Of a DNA stretch of 63,573 bases, positions 51,016-60,100 are shown piece by piece. Source of the stretch: DASXRC01 sp036506795 (lineage in GTDB: Bacteria; Actinomycetota; Actinomycetes; Mycobacteriales; Micromonosporaceae). Where the stretch lies: contig DASXRC010000047.1 in NCBI GenBank assembly GCA_036506795.1, positions 1-63,573 of the forward strand. Reading direction: 5' to 3'. Numbering within the stretch: the first letter of the stretch is position 1; each line of letters begins with the position of its first letter. Under the pieces are notes generated by a model, which did no database searches, was not told the DNA's origin, and saw only the letters and a program-made list of their open reading frames with translations. A program made the translations under genes and the position numbers.

Positions 51016-51032
51016 TACTACACTGCGTAGTA
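51016..51032. promoter_or_regulatory. BlaI/CopY-like operator upstream of cydA
   Basis: TACTACACTGCGTAGTA is a perfect 6-bp inverted repeat (TACTAC/GTAGTA) with a 5-nt centre, one base from the TACTACACTGTGTAGTA type of site bound by BlaI-family repressors. It lies about 30 nt before the cydA ATG, where it would cover the promoter. No BlaI gene is in the window. Confidence 0.5.
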
Positions 51033-51061
51033 GTGTGGGGACGGCGACGAGCGGAGCGGGC

Positions 51062-52483
51062 ATGGACACACTGGACCTGGCGCGGTGGCAGTTCGGCGTC
51101 ACCACCGTCTACCACTTCCTGTTCGTACCTATCACCATCGGCCTGGCGTTCCTCGTCGCCGGGGTACAGACCGCGTGGCTGCGCACCGGCAACGAGCGGT
51201 GGCTTCGGCTCACCAAGCTGTACGGCAAGCTCTTCCTGATCAACTTCGCGATGGGGGTGGTGACGGGCATCGTGCAGGAGTTCCAGTTCGGCATGAACTG
51301 GAGCGACTACTCCCGCTTCGTCGGCGACATCTTCGGCGCCCCGCTCGCGATCGAGGCGCTGCTCGCGTTCTTCCTCGAGTCCACGTTCCTCGGCTTGTGG
51401 ATCTTCGGGTGGGACCGGCTGCCCAAGCGGATCCACCTGGCCTGCATCTGGGCCGCCGCGATCGGCGCCCTGCTCAGCGCGTACTTCATCCTGGCCGCCA
51501 ACTCCTGGATGCAGCATCCGGTCGGCTTCCGGTTCAACCCCACCACCGGCCGCGCCGAGCTGACCGACTTCCCGGCCGTGCTGACCAACAAGGTCACCCT
51601 GGTCACGTTCCCGCACACGGTCGCCGGCGCGTTTCTGACCGCCGGCGCGCTGGTCGCCGCCGTCGCGCTGTGGCACCTGGTCCGCCGCCGGGAGACCGCC
51701 ACCCCGGCCGACACGGCCGCGTTCCGCTCCGCGCTGCGGCTCGGCGCGTGGACCACCCTGGTCGCGGCCGCGGCCGTCGCCGTGACTGGCGACATCCAGG
51801 GCAAGATCATGACAGATGTGCAGCCGATGAAGATGGCCGCCGCGGAGGCGCTGTACCACACCGAACGGCCGGCCTCGTTCTCGGTGCTGACCGTCGGCAC
51901 CCTGGACGGCAGCCAGGAGGTGTTCGCGGTCAAGCTGCCGCGGGTGCTCTCGTTCCTGGCCACCGGCAGCTTCGACGGCCGGGTCCAGGGCATCGACGAC
52001 CTGCAGGCGCAGTACGCCGCGGCGTACGGCCCGGGCAGCTACACGCCGATCATTCCGGCCACCTACTGGAGCTTCCGCCTGATGATCGGCTTCGGCGCGC
52101 TGGCCGCCCTCGTCGCGCTGTGGATGCTGTGGGCCGCCCGCCGGGGGCGTACCCCCGGCTCACGCTGGCTGTTGCGCGCGGGCCTGGTGCTGCCGCTGCT
52201 GCCGCTGGCGGCCAACTCGTTCGGCTGGATCTTCACCGAGATGGGTCGGCAGCCCTGGGTCGTGTTCGGCCAGATGCGCACCGCCAACGGCGTCTCGCCG
52301 AGCGTGTCCACGGGCGAGGTCGCCGCGTCGCTCGCGGTGTTCACGCTGCTCTACGGCGCGCTCGCGGTCATCGAGGTCGGGCTCCTCCTCCGGTACGCCC
52401 GGGCCGGCCTGCCGGACGTGACGCCGCCCGCCGAGGCCGAACCGGGGCCCGAGGACGACCGCCCGCTGGCGTTCGCCTACTGA
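51062..52483 (+). CDS. cydA: Cytochrome bd ubiquinol oxidase subunit I CydA
   Basis: A 473-residue subunit I of the bd-type oxidase, which reduces oxygen at low tension and resists nitric oxide and sulfide. ARWQFGVTTVYHFLFVPITIG holds the haem b595 His near residue 18. The conserved GRQPW block is present (FTEMGRQPWVVFGQMRT), and the rest forms nine spans. The quinol loop is short, as in other Gram-positive proteins. The ATG reading MDTLDLARWQ is chosen for family length. cydB follows 51 nt later, across a 17-bp tandem repeat that starts inside the last cydA codons. Confidence 0.95.
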   Translation: MDTLDLARWQFGVTTVYHFLFVPITIGLAFLVAGVQTAWLRTGNERWLRLTKLYGKLFLINFAMGVVTGIVQEFQFGMNWSDYSRFVGDIFGAPLAIEALLAFFLESTFLGLWIFGWDRLPKRIHLACIWAAAIGALLSAYFILAANSWMQHPVGFRFNPTTGRAELTDFPAVLTNKVTLVTFPHTVAGAFLTAGALVAAVALWHLVRRRETATPADTAAFRSALRLGAWTTLVAAAAVAVTGDIQGKIMTDVQPMKMAAAEALYHTERPASFSVLTVGTLDGSQEVFAVKLPRVLSFLATGSFDGRVQGIDDLQAQYAAAYGPGSYTPIIPATYWSFRLMIGFGALAALVALWMLWAARRGRTPGSRWLLRAGLVLPLLPLAANSFGWIFTEMGRQPWVVFGQMRTANGVSPSVSTGEVAASLAVFTLLYGALAVIEVGLLLRYARAGLPDVTPPAEAEPGPEDDRPLAFAY

Positions 52484-52522
52484 GGGACTTCGCCTACCGA
52501 GGGACTTCGCCTACCGAGGGAC
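52472..52522. repeat. 17-bp tandem repeat, three copies, at the cydA-cydB junction
   Basis: TTCGCCTACYGAGGGAC is repeated three times end to end. The first copy contains the last cydA codons (Phe-Ala-Tyr) and the TGA; copies two and three have CGA in place of TGA. The repeat ends right before the cydB ribosome site (GAGGAG). It looks like slippage that lengthened the gap. Confidence 0.85.
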
Positions 52523-52534
52523 GAGGAGCGCGCC

Positions 52535-53530
52535 GTGGAGCTGACCACCGTCTGGTTCATCCTCATCGCCGTGCTGTGGACCGGGTACTTCGTGCTCGAG
52601 GGCTTCGACTTCGGCGTCGGCATCCTGCTGCCGGTGCTCGGCCGCGACGACCGGGAGCGGCGGGTGCTCATCAACACGATCGGCCCAGTCTGGGACGGCA
52701 ACGAGGTGTGGGTGATCACCGCGGGCGGCGCCACGTTCGCGGCCTTCCCCGAGTGGTACGCCTCGCTGTTCTCCGGCTTCTACCTCGCGCTGCTGCTCAT
52801 CCTCGTCGCGCTGATCGTGCGCGGCGTCGCGTTCGAGTACCGCGGCAAGCGGGACGAGCCGGCCTGGAGGGCGCGTTGGGACCGCGCTCTCGTCGTCGGG
52901 TCGCTGGTGCCGGCCGTGCTGTGGGGGGTCGCGTTCGCGAACATCGTGCGCGGCGTGCCGCTCGACGCCGACCACGAGTATGTCGGCACCGTGCTCGAAC
53001 TGCTCAACCCGTACGCCCTGCTCGGCGGCCTGACCACGCTCGCGCTGTTCGTCACGCACGGCGCGGTGTTCCTCGCCCTCAAGACCCGCGGCGAGGTCCG
53101 CGACCGGGCCAATACCCTCGCCGGCCGGGTGGGCGTGCTCGCCGCCGCGCTCGCCGTGGCGTTCCTCGGCTGGACGCTGGGGATCCGGGGCGGTGCGGCG
53201 CCCACCGGGCTCGCCGTGGCGGCCGCGGTCGCGCTGGTCGGCGGGCTGCTGGCCAATCGGGTACGCCGGGAGGGCTGGGCCTTCCTCGGCACCGCCGTCG
53301 CCATCGCGCTCGCCGTCGCGGCGCTGTTCACGGCGCTGTTCCCGGACGTGCTGCCGTCCACGGTGGACCCGGCCAACAGCCTGACCGTGCACAACGCGTC
53401 GTCCACCCCGTACACGTTGCGGGTCATGACCTGGGTGGCGGTCGCCTTCACCCCGATCGTGCTGGTCTACCAGGGCTGGACCTACTGGGTGTTCCGCCGA
53501 CGCATCGGCGTGGCCAACATGCCGGAGTGA
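52535..53530 (+). CDS. cydB: Cytochrome bd ubiquinol oxidase subunit II CydB
   Basis: A 331-residue integral membrane partner of CydA with eight or nine spans. VWFILIAVLWTGYFVLEGFDFGVG is the typical start, followed by NTIGPVWDGNEVWVI and AFPEWYASLFSGFYLAL. The GTG has GAGGAG just upstream. No cydCD-type genes follow directly; the fused ABC exporter 3.6 kb downstream is not obviously CydDC. Confidence 0.95.
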   Translation: MELTTVWFILIAVLWTGYFVLEGFDFGVGILLPVLGRDDRERRVLINTIGPVWDGNEVWVITAGGATFAAFPEWYASLFSGFYLALLLILVALIVRGVAFEYRGKRDEPAWRARWDRALVVGSLVPAVLWGVAFANIVRGVPLDADHEYVGTVLELLNPYALLGGLTTLALFVTHGAVFLALKTRGEVRDRANTLAGRVGVLAAALAVAFLGWTLGIRGGAAPTGLAVAAAVALVGGLLANRVRREGWAFLGTAVAIALAVAALFTALFPDVLPSTVDPANSLTVHNASSTPYTLRVMTWVAVAFTPIVLVYQGWTYWVFRRRIGVANMPE

Positions 53531-53554
53531 CTGAGCCCGGCGGGGCGAGGGCCA

Positions 53555-54292
53555 TCAAACGCTGCGCAGCTCGGCCAGCCGGGCCTCGATCCCGGCCAGC
53601 TCGGCGCGCAGGCGCTCGGCCGCCCGCTCCGCCTCGGCGCGCTCGGCGGCCACGATGTGCTCGACCGCCTCGTGGACGCCCGGCACGTCGAGCAGCGCGA
53701 CCATCCTCAGCGCCTCGGCCGGCTTGATGGCATACGGCTTGGCCAGCGCCCGACTGCCCTGCTGGGCACCGACCGTCCACTCGCCGTCGGCGTACGCCAG
53801 CGTGACGGTCAGCCCGGCCGGGCCCTTCGGCCGGGCCGGCCGGGCGGCGCGCCTGGCCGGCTTGGGCTGGACCGGTGCCGCCGGCGTGGCGGTGTCCACC
53901 ATGGAGTTCGGCACGGTCGCGTCCTCGCGTGGCGCGGGCACCGGCGGCCTCGCCGGCTGGGCGGGTGCGGGCTCGGTGATTTGAGTTGGGCGGCTCCGGA
54001 CCGGCGCGGCGTGCCGGACCGCCGTCGGCTCGGACCGCTTGGCCGACGCGCGCGGGGCCATCGCCACGTCGGTGGGGGAGAACGGCAGCTCGTCGCGGCC
54101 GAACCGGACCACCACCCACTCGTCGGACCGCGTCGGGTCGGTCAGCCCCACCACGTGGCCGAGCTGACCGGCGATCTGCCCGGCCGCCTCGGTGAACATG
54201 ACCCGCGGCTTGCGCCCGGCCGCGAGCGTGTCACGGATCGTCTCGACGTCCGTCGGAGACAGCCCTCGGAGTGCGGTGCGCGCGGCGGCCAT
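53555..54292 (-). CDS. DUF6319-like actinobacterial protein of unknown function
   Basis: A 245-residue protein. The N-terminal 75 residues (PRVMFTEAAGQIAGQLGHVVGLTDP and DEWVVVRFGRDELPFSPTDV) form a small conserved domain seen in actinobacterial DUF6319 proteins. Residues 80-155 are a disordered Pro/Ala/Arg linker. The last 90 contain a second small domain and a C-terminal coiled coil (EHIVAAERAEAERAAERLRAEL). Function unknown; the basic linker hints at nucleic-acid contact. It ends 24 nt from cydB, convergent to it. Confidence 0.6.
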   Translation of the reverse strand: MAAARTALRGLSPTDVETIRDTLAAGRKPRVMFTEAAGQIAGQLGHVVGLTDPTRSDEWVVVRFGRDELPFSPTDVAMAPRASAKRSEPTAVRHAAPVRSRPTQITEPAPAQPARPPVPAPREDATVPNSMVDTATPAAPVQPKPARRAARPARPKGPAGLTVTLAYADGEWTVGAQQGSRALAKPYAIKPAEALRMVALLDVPGVHEAVEHIVAAERAEAERAAERLRAELAGIEARLAELRSV

Positions 54293-54375
54293 CGGAACCT
54301 CCGTACAGGTGTTTGACTCCCTGCTTCTTACCAGGCCGCGCCGACAGTTTCGACCAACCCTCCGGGCGTGTCGCG

Positions 54376-54852
54376 CTACCGCTTCGCGACGTGCTCGCGC
54401 AGCGTGGCCAGCGCCCGGTCCGCGTGGTCGGTCATGCTGACCTCGCTGTGGATGACGTCGAGGACGCGCCGGTCGGTGTCGATGACGAACGTCACCCGGC
54501 GGGTGCCCAGCGCACCGAGCGGCAGCGCCCGGCGTACCCCGAACCGGCGCGCGACGGCGCCGTCCGGGTCGGACAGCAGCGGATAGTCGAAGTGGTGCAG
54601 GTCGGAGAACTCGCGCTGCTTGGCCACCGGGTCGCGGCTTATCCCGACCCGCTGGGCGCCGACCTCGGCGAACTCGGCCGCCAGGTTGCGGAAGTGGCAG
54701 CTCTCCTGGGTGCAGCCGCGGGTCATCGCGGCCGGGTAGAAGAACAGCACGACCGGCCCGGCGGCGAGCAGCTCGCTGAGCCGGCGCGGCCGGCCACGGT
54801 CGTCGGACAGCTCGAAGTCGCCGACGACGTCGCCGACGGTGGGTGTGCTCAT
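54376..54852 (-). CDS. bcp: Thioredoxin-dependent thiol peroxidase (Bcp/PrxQ)
   Basis: A 158-residue peroxiredoxin. FFYPAAMTRGCTQESCHFRN carries the peroxidatic Cys47 and the resolving Cys52 five residues later, the PrxQ/BCP pattern; here TPGCT is changed to TRGCT. GISRDPVAKQREF and FPLLSD-like YPLLSDPDG follow. It reduces hydroperoxides with thioredoxin in the cytoplasm. It is transcribed away from the SDR gene. Confidence 0.93.
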   Translation of the reverse strand: MSTPTVGDVVGDFELSDDRGRPRRLSELLAAGPVVLFFYPAAMTRGCTQESCHFRNLAAEFAEVGAQRVGISRDPVAKQREFSDLHHFDYPLLSDPDGAVARRFGVRRALPLGALGTRRVTFVIDTDRRVLDVIHSEVSMTDHADRALATLREHVAKR

Positions 54853-54955
54853 CGGGGCGTACCTCCGGGGATGGGGGCTACCGCGTCAACGCTAGCGCCG
54901 TGCGTGCTGCCGTACCGTGGGAGCCCACAAACGATCATCGGAGGGGGAGTGGGGG

Positions 54956-55684
54956 ATGGGTGCGGTGACGGTCGTGACCGGCGGCGGTCGTGGCATCGGC
55001 GCGGCGACCGTCGCTCGGCTCGCCGCCGCCGGCCACGACGTCGTCGTCGGCTACCGGCGCGACGCGGACGCCGCCGAGGCCGTGGCCGACCGGGCCCGGG
55101 CCGCCGGGGTGCGGGCGGCGGCGGTGGCCGGCGACACGGTGGACGAGGGGGCGGTCGCCCGGCTCTTCGCCGCGGCGGAGGCGTTCGGGCCGGTCACCGG
55201 CCTGGTCAACAACGCCGGCATCACCAGCCCGTTGGGCCGGCTCGCCGACGTGTCCGTGGCCGAGCTGCGCCGGGTGGTGGAGGTGAACGTCGTCGGGTAC
55301 CTGCTGTGCGCCCGCGAGGCGGCCGGCCGGATGTCGGCCGGCGGCGCGATCGTCAACGTGTCCTCGTCCGCGGCGACGCTGGGCAGCCCGAACGAGTACG
55401 TGCACTACGCGGCGAGCAAGGCGGCGGTGGATGCGATGACCGTCGGCCTGGCCAAGGAGCTCGCCCCGGCCGGCATCCGGGTCAACGCCGTCGCGCCGGG
55501 CATCACGCGGACCGAGCTGCACGCGCTCTCCGGCGAGCCGGACCGGGCGGCAACCGCGGCGGGCCGCATCCCGCTGGGCCGGGCCGCGGAGCCCGACGAG
55601 ATCGCCGCCGCGATCGCGTGGCTGCTCTCGCCCGACGCCTCGTACACCACCGGGGCGGTGCTCAGGGTCGCCGGCGGGCTGTGA
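54956..55684 (+). CDS. Short-chain dehydrogenase (3-oxoacyl-ACP reductase-like)
   Basis: A 242-residue classical SDR. VTGGGRGIGAATVARL is the NAD(P) site, NNAGI the fold motif, and NVSSSAATLGSPNEYVHYAASK gives the Ser-Tyr-Lys catalytic set; GIRVNAVAPG and SYTTGAVLRVAGG end the protein. The ATG follows GGAGGGGG. FabG-like enzymes reduce beta-ketoacyl thioesters, but many act on other alcohols. No fatty-acid genes are near, so the substrate is open. Confidence 0.88.
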   Translation: MGAVTVVTGGGRGIGAATVARLAAAGHDVVVGYRRDADAAEAVADRARAAGVRAAAVAGDTVDEGAVARLFAAAEAFGPVTGLVNNAGITSPLGRLADVSVAELRRVVEVNVVGYLLCAREAAGRMSAGGAIVNVSSSAATLGSPNEYVHYAASKAAVDAMTVGLAKELAPAGIRVNAVAPGITRTELHALSGEPDRAATAAGRIPLGRAAEPDEIAAAIAWLLSPDASYTTGAVLRVAGGL

Positions 55685-55698
55685 CCCCGCGGCCGCGC

Positions 55699-55884
55699 TC
55701 AGGCCCCGGCGACGGCGGCGCCGTGCCGGCGTGGGTCGGCGCGGCGGGCGCCGCGTTGCGCGGCGTGCGCCCGGCGCGCCCGGCTGGCGGACCGGAGCAC
55801 CCGCTCCCGATCGGCGGCGGCGATCAGCTCCCGCTGGTGCTCGAGGGCAAACGTGTAGAGGGTCTCCGGCGAGTGGTACCACAT
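55699..55884 (-). CDS. Small conserved-looking hypothetical protein
   Basis: A 61-residue protein. MWYHSPETLYTFALEHQREL and a basic helical tail rich in Arg and Ala resemble short actinobacterial proteins that begin with a peptide such as PELLYALARQRQREL. The ATG has a strong GAGGAG ribosome site 7 nt upstream, which is the main support. No membrane span. Function unknown. Confidence 0.55.
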   Translation of the reverse strand: MWYHSPETLYTFALEHQRELIAAADRERVLRSASRARRAHAAQRGARRADPRRHGAAVAGA

Positions 55885-56162
55885 GGTGAACTCCTCGGAT
55901 CGGCGGTCGTTCTGTCACCACCGATCGTCGGCCGGTCGGGCGCCGCTGCCATCCGGAGCCGCGACGTATCTGTGCCGACGCGGCCGACCTAGTCGACGCG
56001 CCCCCGTCCCTAGGTATGCCTAGCGAGCCCTCGGTGCCGGCGCGGTCCACAGCGGACGGTGGCCCGGTCTACCCCGCGCCACGCGGTAGTTCGATAAGGA
56101 CTATTATGTCAAGTCAACCTGCACCCCGCCCCGCCCCACCCGGCGAGCTCCCGCCCGTTCCC
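55885..56162. other. Gene-free stretch with a short palindrome
   Basis: No ORF is convincing. CTAGG-TATG-CCTAG (56010-56023) is a perfect 5-bp palindrome. An AT-rich patch near 56090-56110 (TATTAT) is the only promoter-like sequence and might serve the lipoprotein gene, although it lies 270 nt upstream of it. Confidence 0.4.
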
Positions 56163-56227
56163 CGCCGATCATGGACGTATCGCCGTGAATGGATCTTCGA
56201 TCCACGACAACGAGCCCATGATCGACG
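56163..56227. repeat. Palindromic intergenic element, copy B
   Basis: CGCCGATCATGG at the left and CCATGATCGACG at the right are inverted with 11 of 12 matches, and TGGATC-TTC-GATCCA forms a perfect internal hairpin. The ends match copy A at 19553-19636; the inside differs. It lies upstream of the lipoprotein gene. Confidence 0.65.
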
Positions 56228-56382
56228 CGGAATCCCTTGATCGGCGCCGGCGGCCGGCCCGGATCCGGTACGCACTGACCACAGTGGACTCCGGGAGGAC
56301 ACCCACGGCGGTCGATCGGTGCGTCGACGTTTGAACACACGTGTCGGACGGGCACTGTGGTTGGACAAGGGAGGGACGGACC

Positions 56383-57117
56383 ATGCGAATCACGCGTGCG
56401 TTGATGCCGCTTGCGCTCGCCGGCGTCGTGCTCGCCGGATGTGGCGGCGACGGGAATCGACCCAGCGCCACCACTACCACGAAATCGCCGGCGCCGACCG
56501 ACAACGGTGTGTCGGCGCTGGCCCCGAACGAGATCGTGCAGAAGTCCATTGCGGCCCTCGAGGGCGCCAAGTCCTACCAGATGAAGGGCGACATCTACTC
56601 GGACGGCCAGCAGATGTACCTGCACTTCAAGGTCTCCGGCAAGGACCTGATCGGCGTGATCGCGTCGCAGGGCACGAAGGTTGAGCTGCTCTCGGTGGGT
56701 GGTCAGAACTTCGTGCGGCCGGACGAGGCCTTCTGGAAGGCCAACGCCGGCGACGCCGGGGCGACCATAGCGAAGCTCTTGGGCAGCAGGTGGGCCAAGC
56801 TGTCCGCGACGGACAAAGACTTCCGCACCTTGTTCAAGATCATAGAACCGAGCGAGCTGCTGAAGCCGACGGGCCGGCTGACCAAGGCCACGACCAAGCA
56901 GGTCCCGGGCGGCACTGCGATCGGTGTCGTCCAGAGCGGCGCCGACGGGGGCACGCTCTGGGTGGCGACGATCGGAGAGCCGTACCCGCTGTTCCTTGAG
57001 GGTTCCGGAGGCAAGGGCCACATCACCTTCACGTCGTTTGGCGGGTCCTTCCCGGACATCGCGTTGCCCGCGGCGTCGGAGGTCGTCGACCTGGACAAGC
57101 TCAAGTCCGGTAGCTGA
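56383..57117 (+). CDS. Secreted lipoprotein
   Basis: A 244-residue lipoprotein. The signal is MRITRALMPLALAGVVLAGCG with the lipobox LAGC, so Cys20 is lipidated; Lnt, encoded upstream, could finish the modification. A short Ser/Thr/Pro linker follows. The body (ALAPNEIVQKSIAALEGAKS, KVSGKDLIGVIASQGTKVEL and LDKLKSGS) resembles LppX/LprG-type lipid-binding lipoproteins of actinobacteria only loosely. AAGGGAGGGA precedes the ATG. It ends 9 nt from the convergent ABC exporter gene. Confidence 0.75.
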   Translation: MRITRALMPLALAGVVLAGCGGDGNRPSATTTTKSPAPTDNGVSALAPNEIVQKSIAALEGAKSYQMKGDIYSDGQQMYLHFKVSGKDLIGVIASQGTKVELLSVGGQNFVRPDEAFWKANAGDAGATIAKLLGSRWAKLSATDKDFRTLFKIIEPSELLKPTGRLTKATTKQVPGGTAIGVVQSGADGGTLWVATIGEPYPLFLEGSGGKGHITFTSFGGSFPDIALPAASEVVDLDKLKSGS

Positions 57118-57126
57118 GGCCGCGGG

Positions 57127-60100
57127 TCACCCGGCCAGGTGGCCCCAGCGGTCCTCCAGCTCCTGCCACGTGCCCTGGGCCACGGCCTCGCCGGCGAGCA
57201 GGACCACGACGTGGTCGGCCTGGCTGAGCGCCGCGCGCTTCGACGTCGAACCGACCACGGTCACGCCGTGCTTCCGCAGCGCTCGCCACAGCTGCAGCTC
57301 GGTCGTGACATCCAGCGCCGACGACACGTCGTCGGCGATCAGCAGCTCGGTACGCGGAGCCAGCGCCCTGGCCAGGGCGAGCCGTTGCAACTGCCCGCCG
57401 GACAGGCGGGTCCCCTTGTGCCCGATCAGCAGCCCGAGACCGGCCCCGGCCGCCGCCAGGTCGTGCTCCAGCTGCGCGGTGGACACGGCGCCTTCGGCGT
57501 CCCGCTCGTGTCCGAGCGCGATGTTGTCGGCGATCGTTCCGGATAGCACGCGCGGCAGCTGCGCGACGTACCCGACCTGGTTCGGCCGCAGGAACAGCTC
57601 GGGCTCGGTGACCGGTTGCCCGTTCCACAGCAGCGTCCCGGTGTGGTGGACGATCCCGGCCAACGCCCGAAGCAGCGAGGACTTGCCCGAGCCGACCCGC
57701 CCCACGAGGAGCACCAGCTGGCCGCGGATAACGGTGAGGTCGATGTCGCGGGCGCCGACGGTGCCGTCCTCGTGCACCGCGCTGAACCGGACCAGATCGA
57801 GCCGGCGCAGCGGATGCCGCGGCGCGGTCGCGGGAGCGGGCGCCGTCCCGGCGGACAGGTCTACCCCGGGCACGGCCGCCGAGTACGCCCCCAGCCCCGA
57901 CATGGCCACGGTGCGGCGGGTCCAGACGCGGGCGGATGGCAGCTGGGAGACCAGCGACGCCGTCGTCCAGGCGAACCAGCGGGCCGCACCCAGCGTCGCC
58001 ACCGCAACCAGGGTCGCCCCTGGCGACAGCCCGCCGGACAGGAACAGGGCCCACGCCCCGACCGGCAGCAGCCCGCTGACCACGGACGGCGTGGACCGCG
58101 ACCACACCTGCACGGAGATCTCCCGGCGCTGCCGGTCGCTGCGGGCGGCGTCGAGGCGGGCCAGATGGGCCAGCACGGGCCGGGTCGCCCCGGCCAGCTT
58201 TACCGTGCGGGCGGCCGACAGCGCCGACACCAGAGCCGTCGCGAACGCGGCCCGGGCGGCGACGGTCTTCCGCGCGGCGCGTTCCAGCCGCGGCCCGAAC
58301 AGGGTGGCCGCCAGCCCCGACACCAGCACGGTCCCGGCGAAGAAGAGCGCCGGCACGGGCGACCCCGACACCACGGTCATCGTGACCAACACGAACACGG
58401 AGATGAACTGGTCGATCAGGTTGTCGGCGAGAATCACGACGCGCTCGGTGTCGCCGCCCTGGGCCACGACCTCGGCCGGGGTGTGCGAGCTGACCCGCCG
58501 CGCGCCCGTTTGACCGTGCACCAGTCGCAGGCTGATCCGCAGCATCTGGCGGACCCACCACTCCGGGAACCACTTCCCGGTGTAGTACGGCACCGGCACG
58601 ACGACCAGCAGCCCGGCGACGATCCCGAAGGCCGGCCAGAACACCCCGCCGGAGCCGTCGACCAGGTCGGCCCACCACCACGGCAACAGCGACCCATCCA
58701 GCCCGAGCAGGACCATGACCAGGAACATCGCCACCGCGCCCAGGCCGAACCGCGCGTCGTTCATCATCAGCCGGAAGATCTCGCGCACGGTCCGCGCGCG
58801 GGCGGGCGTCGGCAACGGAGGCGGCTCGACCTTCGGCGGCACGGGGCGGTCGTCCTCGACGACCGCGGTGGCGACGGCGCCCGCGAGGACGGGATCGCTC
58901 ACCGAGGCCGGATCGCTCACCGAGGCCATGACGAGTGCGCCGCTCGTGCCCACGCCGACCCCCACCCGCGCGCTGGAATCCGTGGGCGCGGACACCCGGC
59001 TGCTGGCCAGCAGCCGAGCGAACCTCTGCGACGCGCGCAGCGGTCCGGCCTCGACCACCTCGCCGTCGGCCAGCACGACGACCTCGTCGCAGCGGCGTAC
59101 CGACGACAGCCGGTGGGCGATGACGATGCCGATGCGGTCGCGCAGCAGCCGCTCGGTCGCCCGCTGCACCCGCGCCTCGGTGAGCGGGTCCAACCGCGCG
59201 GTGGCCTCGTCGAGGATCACGACGTGCGGGTCGCGGACGAGGATCCGCGCGAACGCCACCAACTGCTCCTGCCCGGCCGACAGCACGTGCCCACCGTCGC
59301 CGAGCCGGGTCCGCATCCCGTCCGGCAGGTCCGCCACCCACGAGGTCAGGCCGAGCTGGTGCACCGCCCGGTCGGCCGCGTCGAGCAGGTCCGGGTCGAA
59401 CAGGGCGATGTTCTCGGCGAGCGTCCCCGCCAGGATCTCGGTGCGCTGCGGCACGACCGCGATCCAGCGGCGCAGCCCCTCGACATCGAGGTCGAGCAGG
59501 TCGGCCCCGGCGAGGAAGACGGTGCCGCGGGGAACGTCCACGGCCCGCGTGAGCACCTTGGCCAACGTGGACTTTCCCGACCCGGTCCGACCGATCAGCG
59601 CGTACGAGCGGCCACGGTTGAACGTCACGCTGACGTCGCGCAGGGCCGGTCGCCGCCCGGCCTCGGGCTGGCCCGCCGCGTACCGGAACGTGAGGCCGCG
59701 CACAGAAAGGTCGCCGTCGGCGGGCGCCGCCCCACCCGACGGCTCCTGTCGGGCCGCCGCGAGGAGCTGCACCCGACCCCAGGCACCCAGGGCGTACTGC
59801 AGTTCGGGCACCATCCGGCTGACGTGCTCGACGGTGCCCCCGAACGCCAGGGCAAGCAGCCAGATGGCCGTGAGCCGGGCGCCGTCGACGCGGCCGGCGG
59901 CCAGCGCCCACGCACCGCCGAGGACGACGGCGGCGATCCCGGCCCGCGTCACACCGGAGGCGATCGCGGTGACCCGCGCGGACATCGTCCACACCCGTCG
60001 GCCGCGGGCCAGCACCCGGCTGGCCCGGCGGGCGTACAGCCTCAGCACGTACGGCCGGGCGAGGCTGGTACGGATGTCGTCCTGGCCGTGGATCGCCTCC

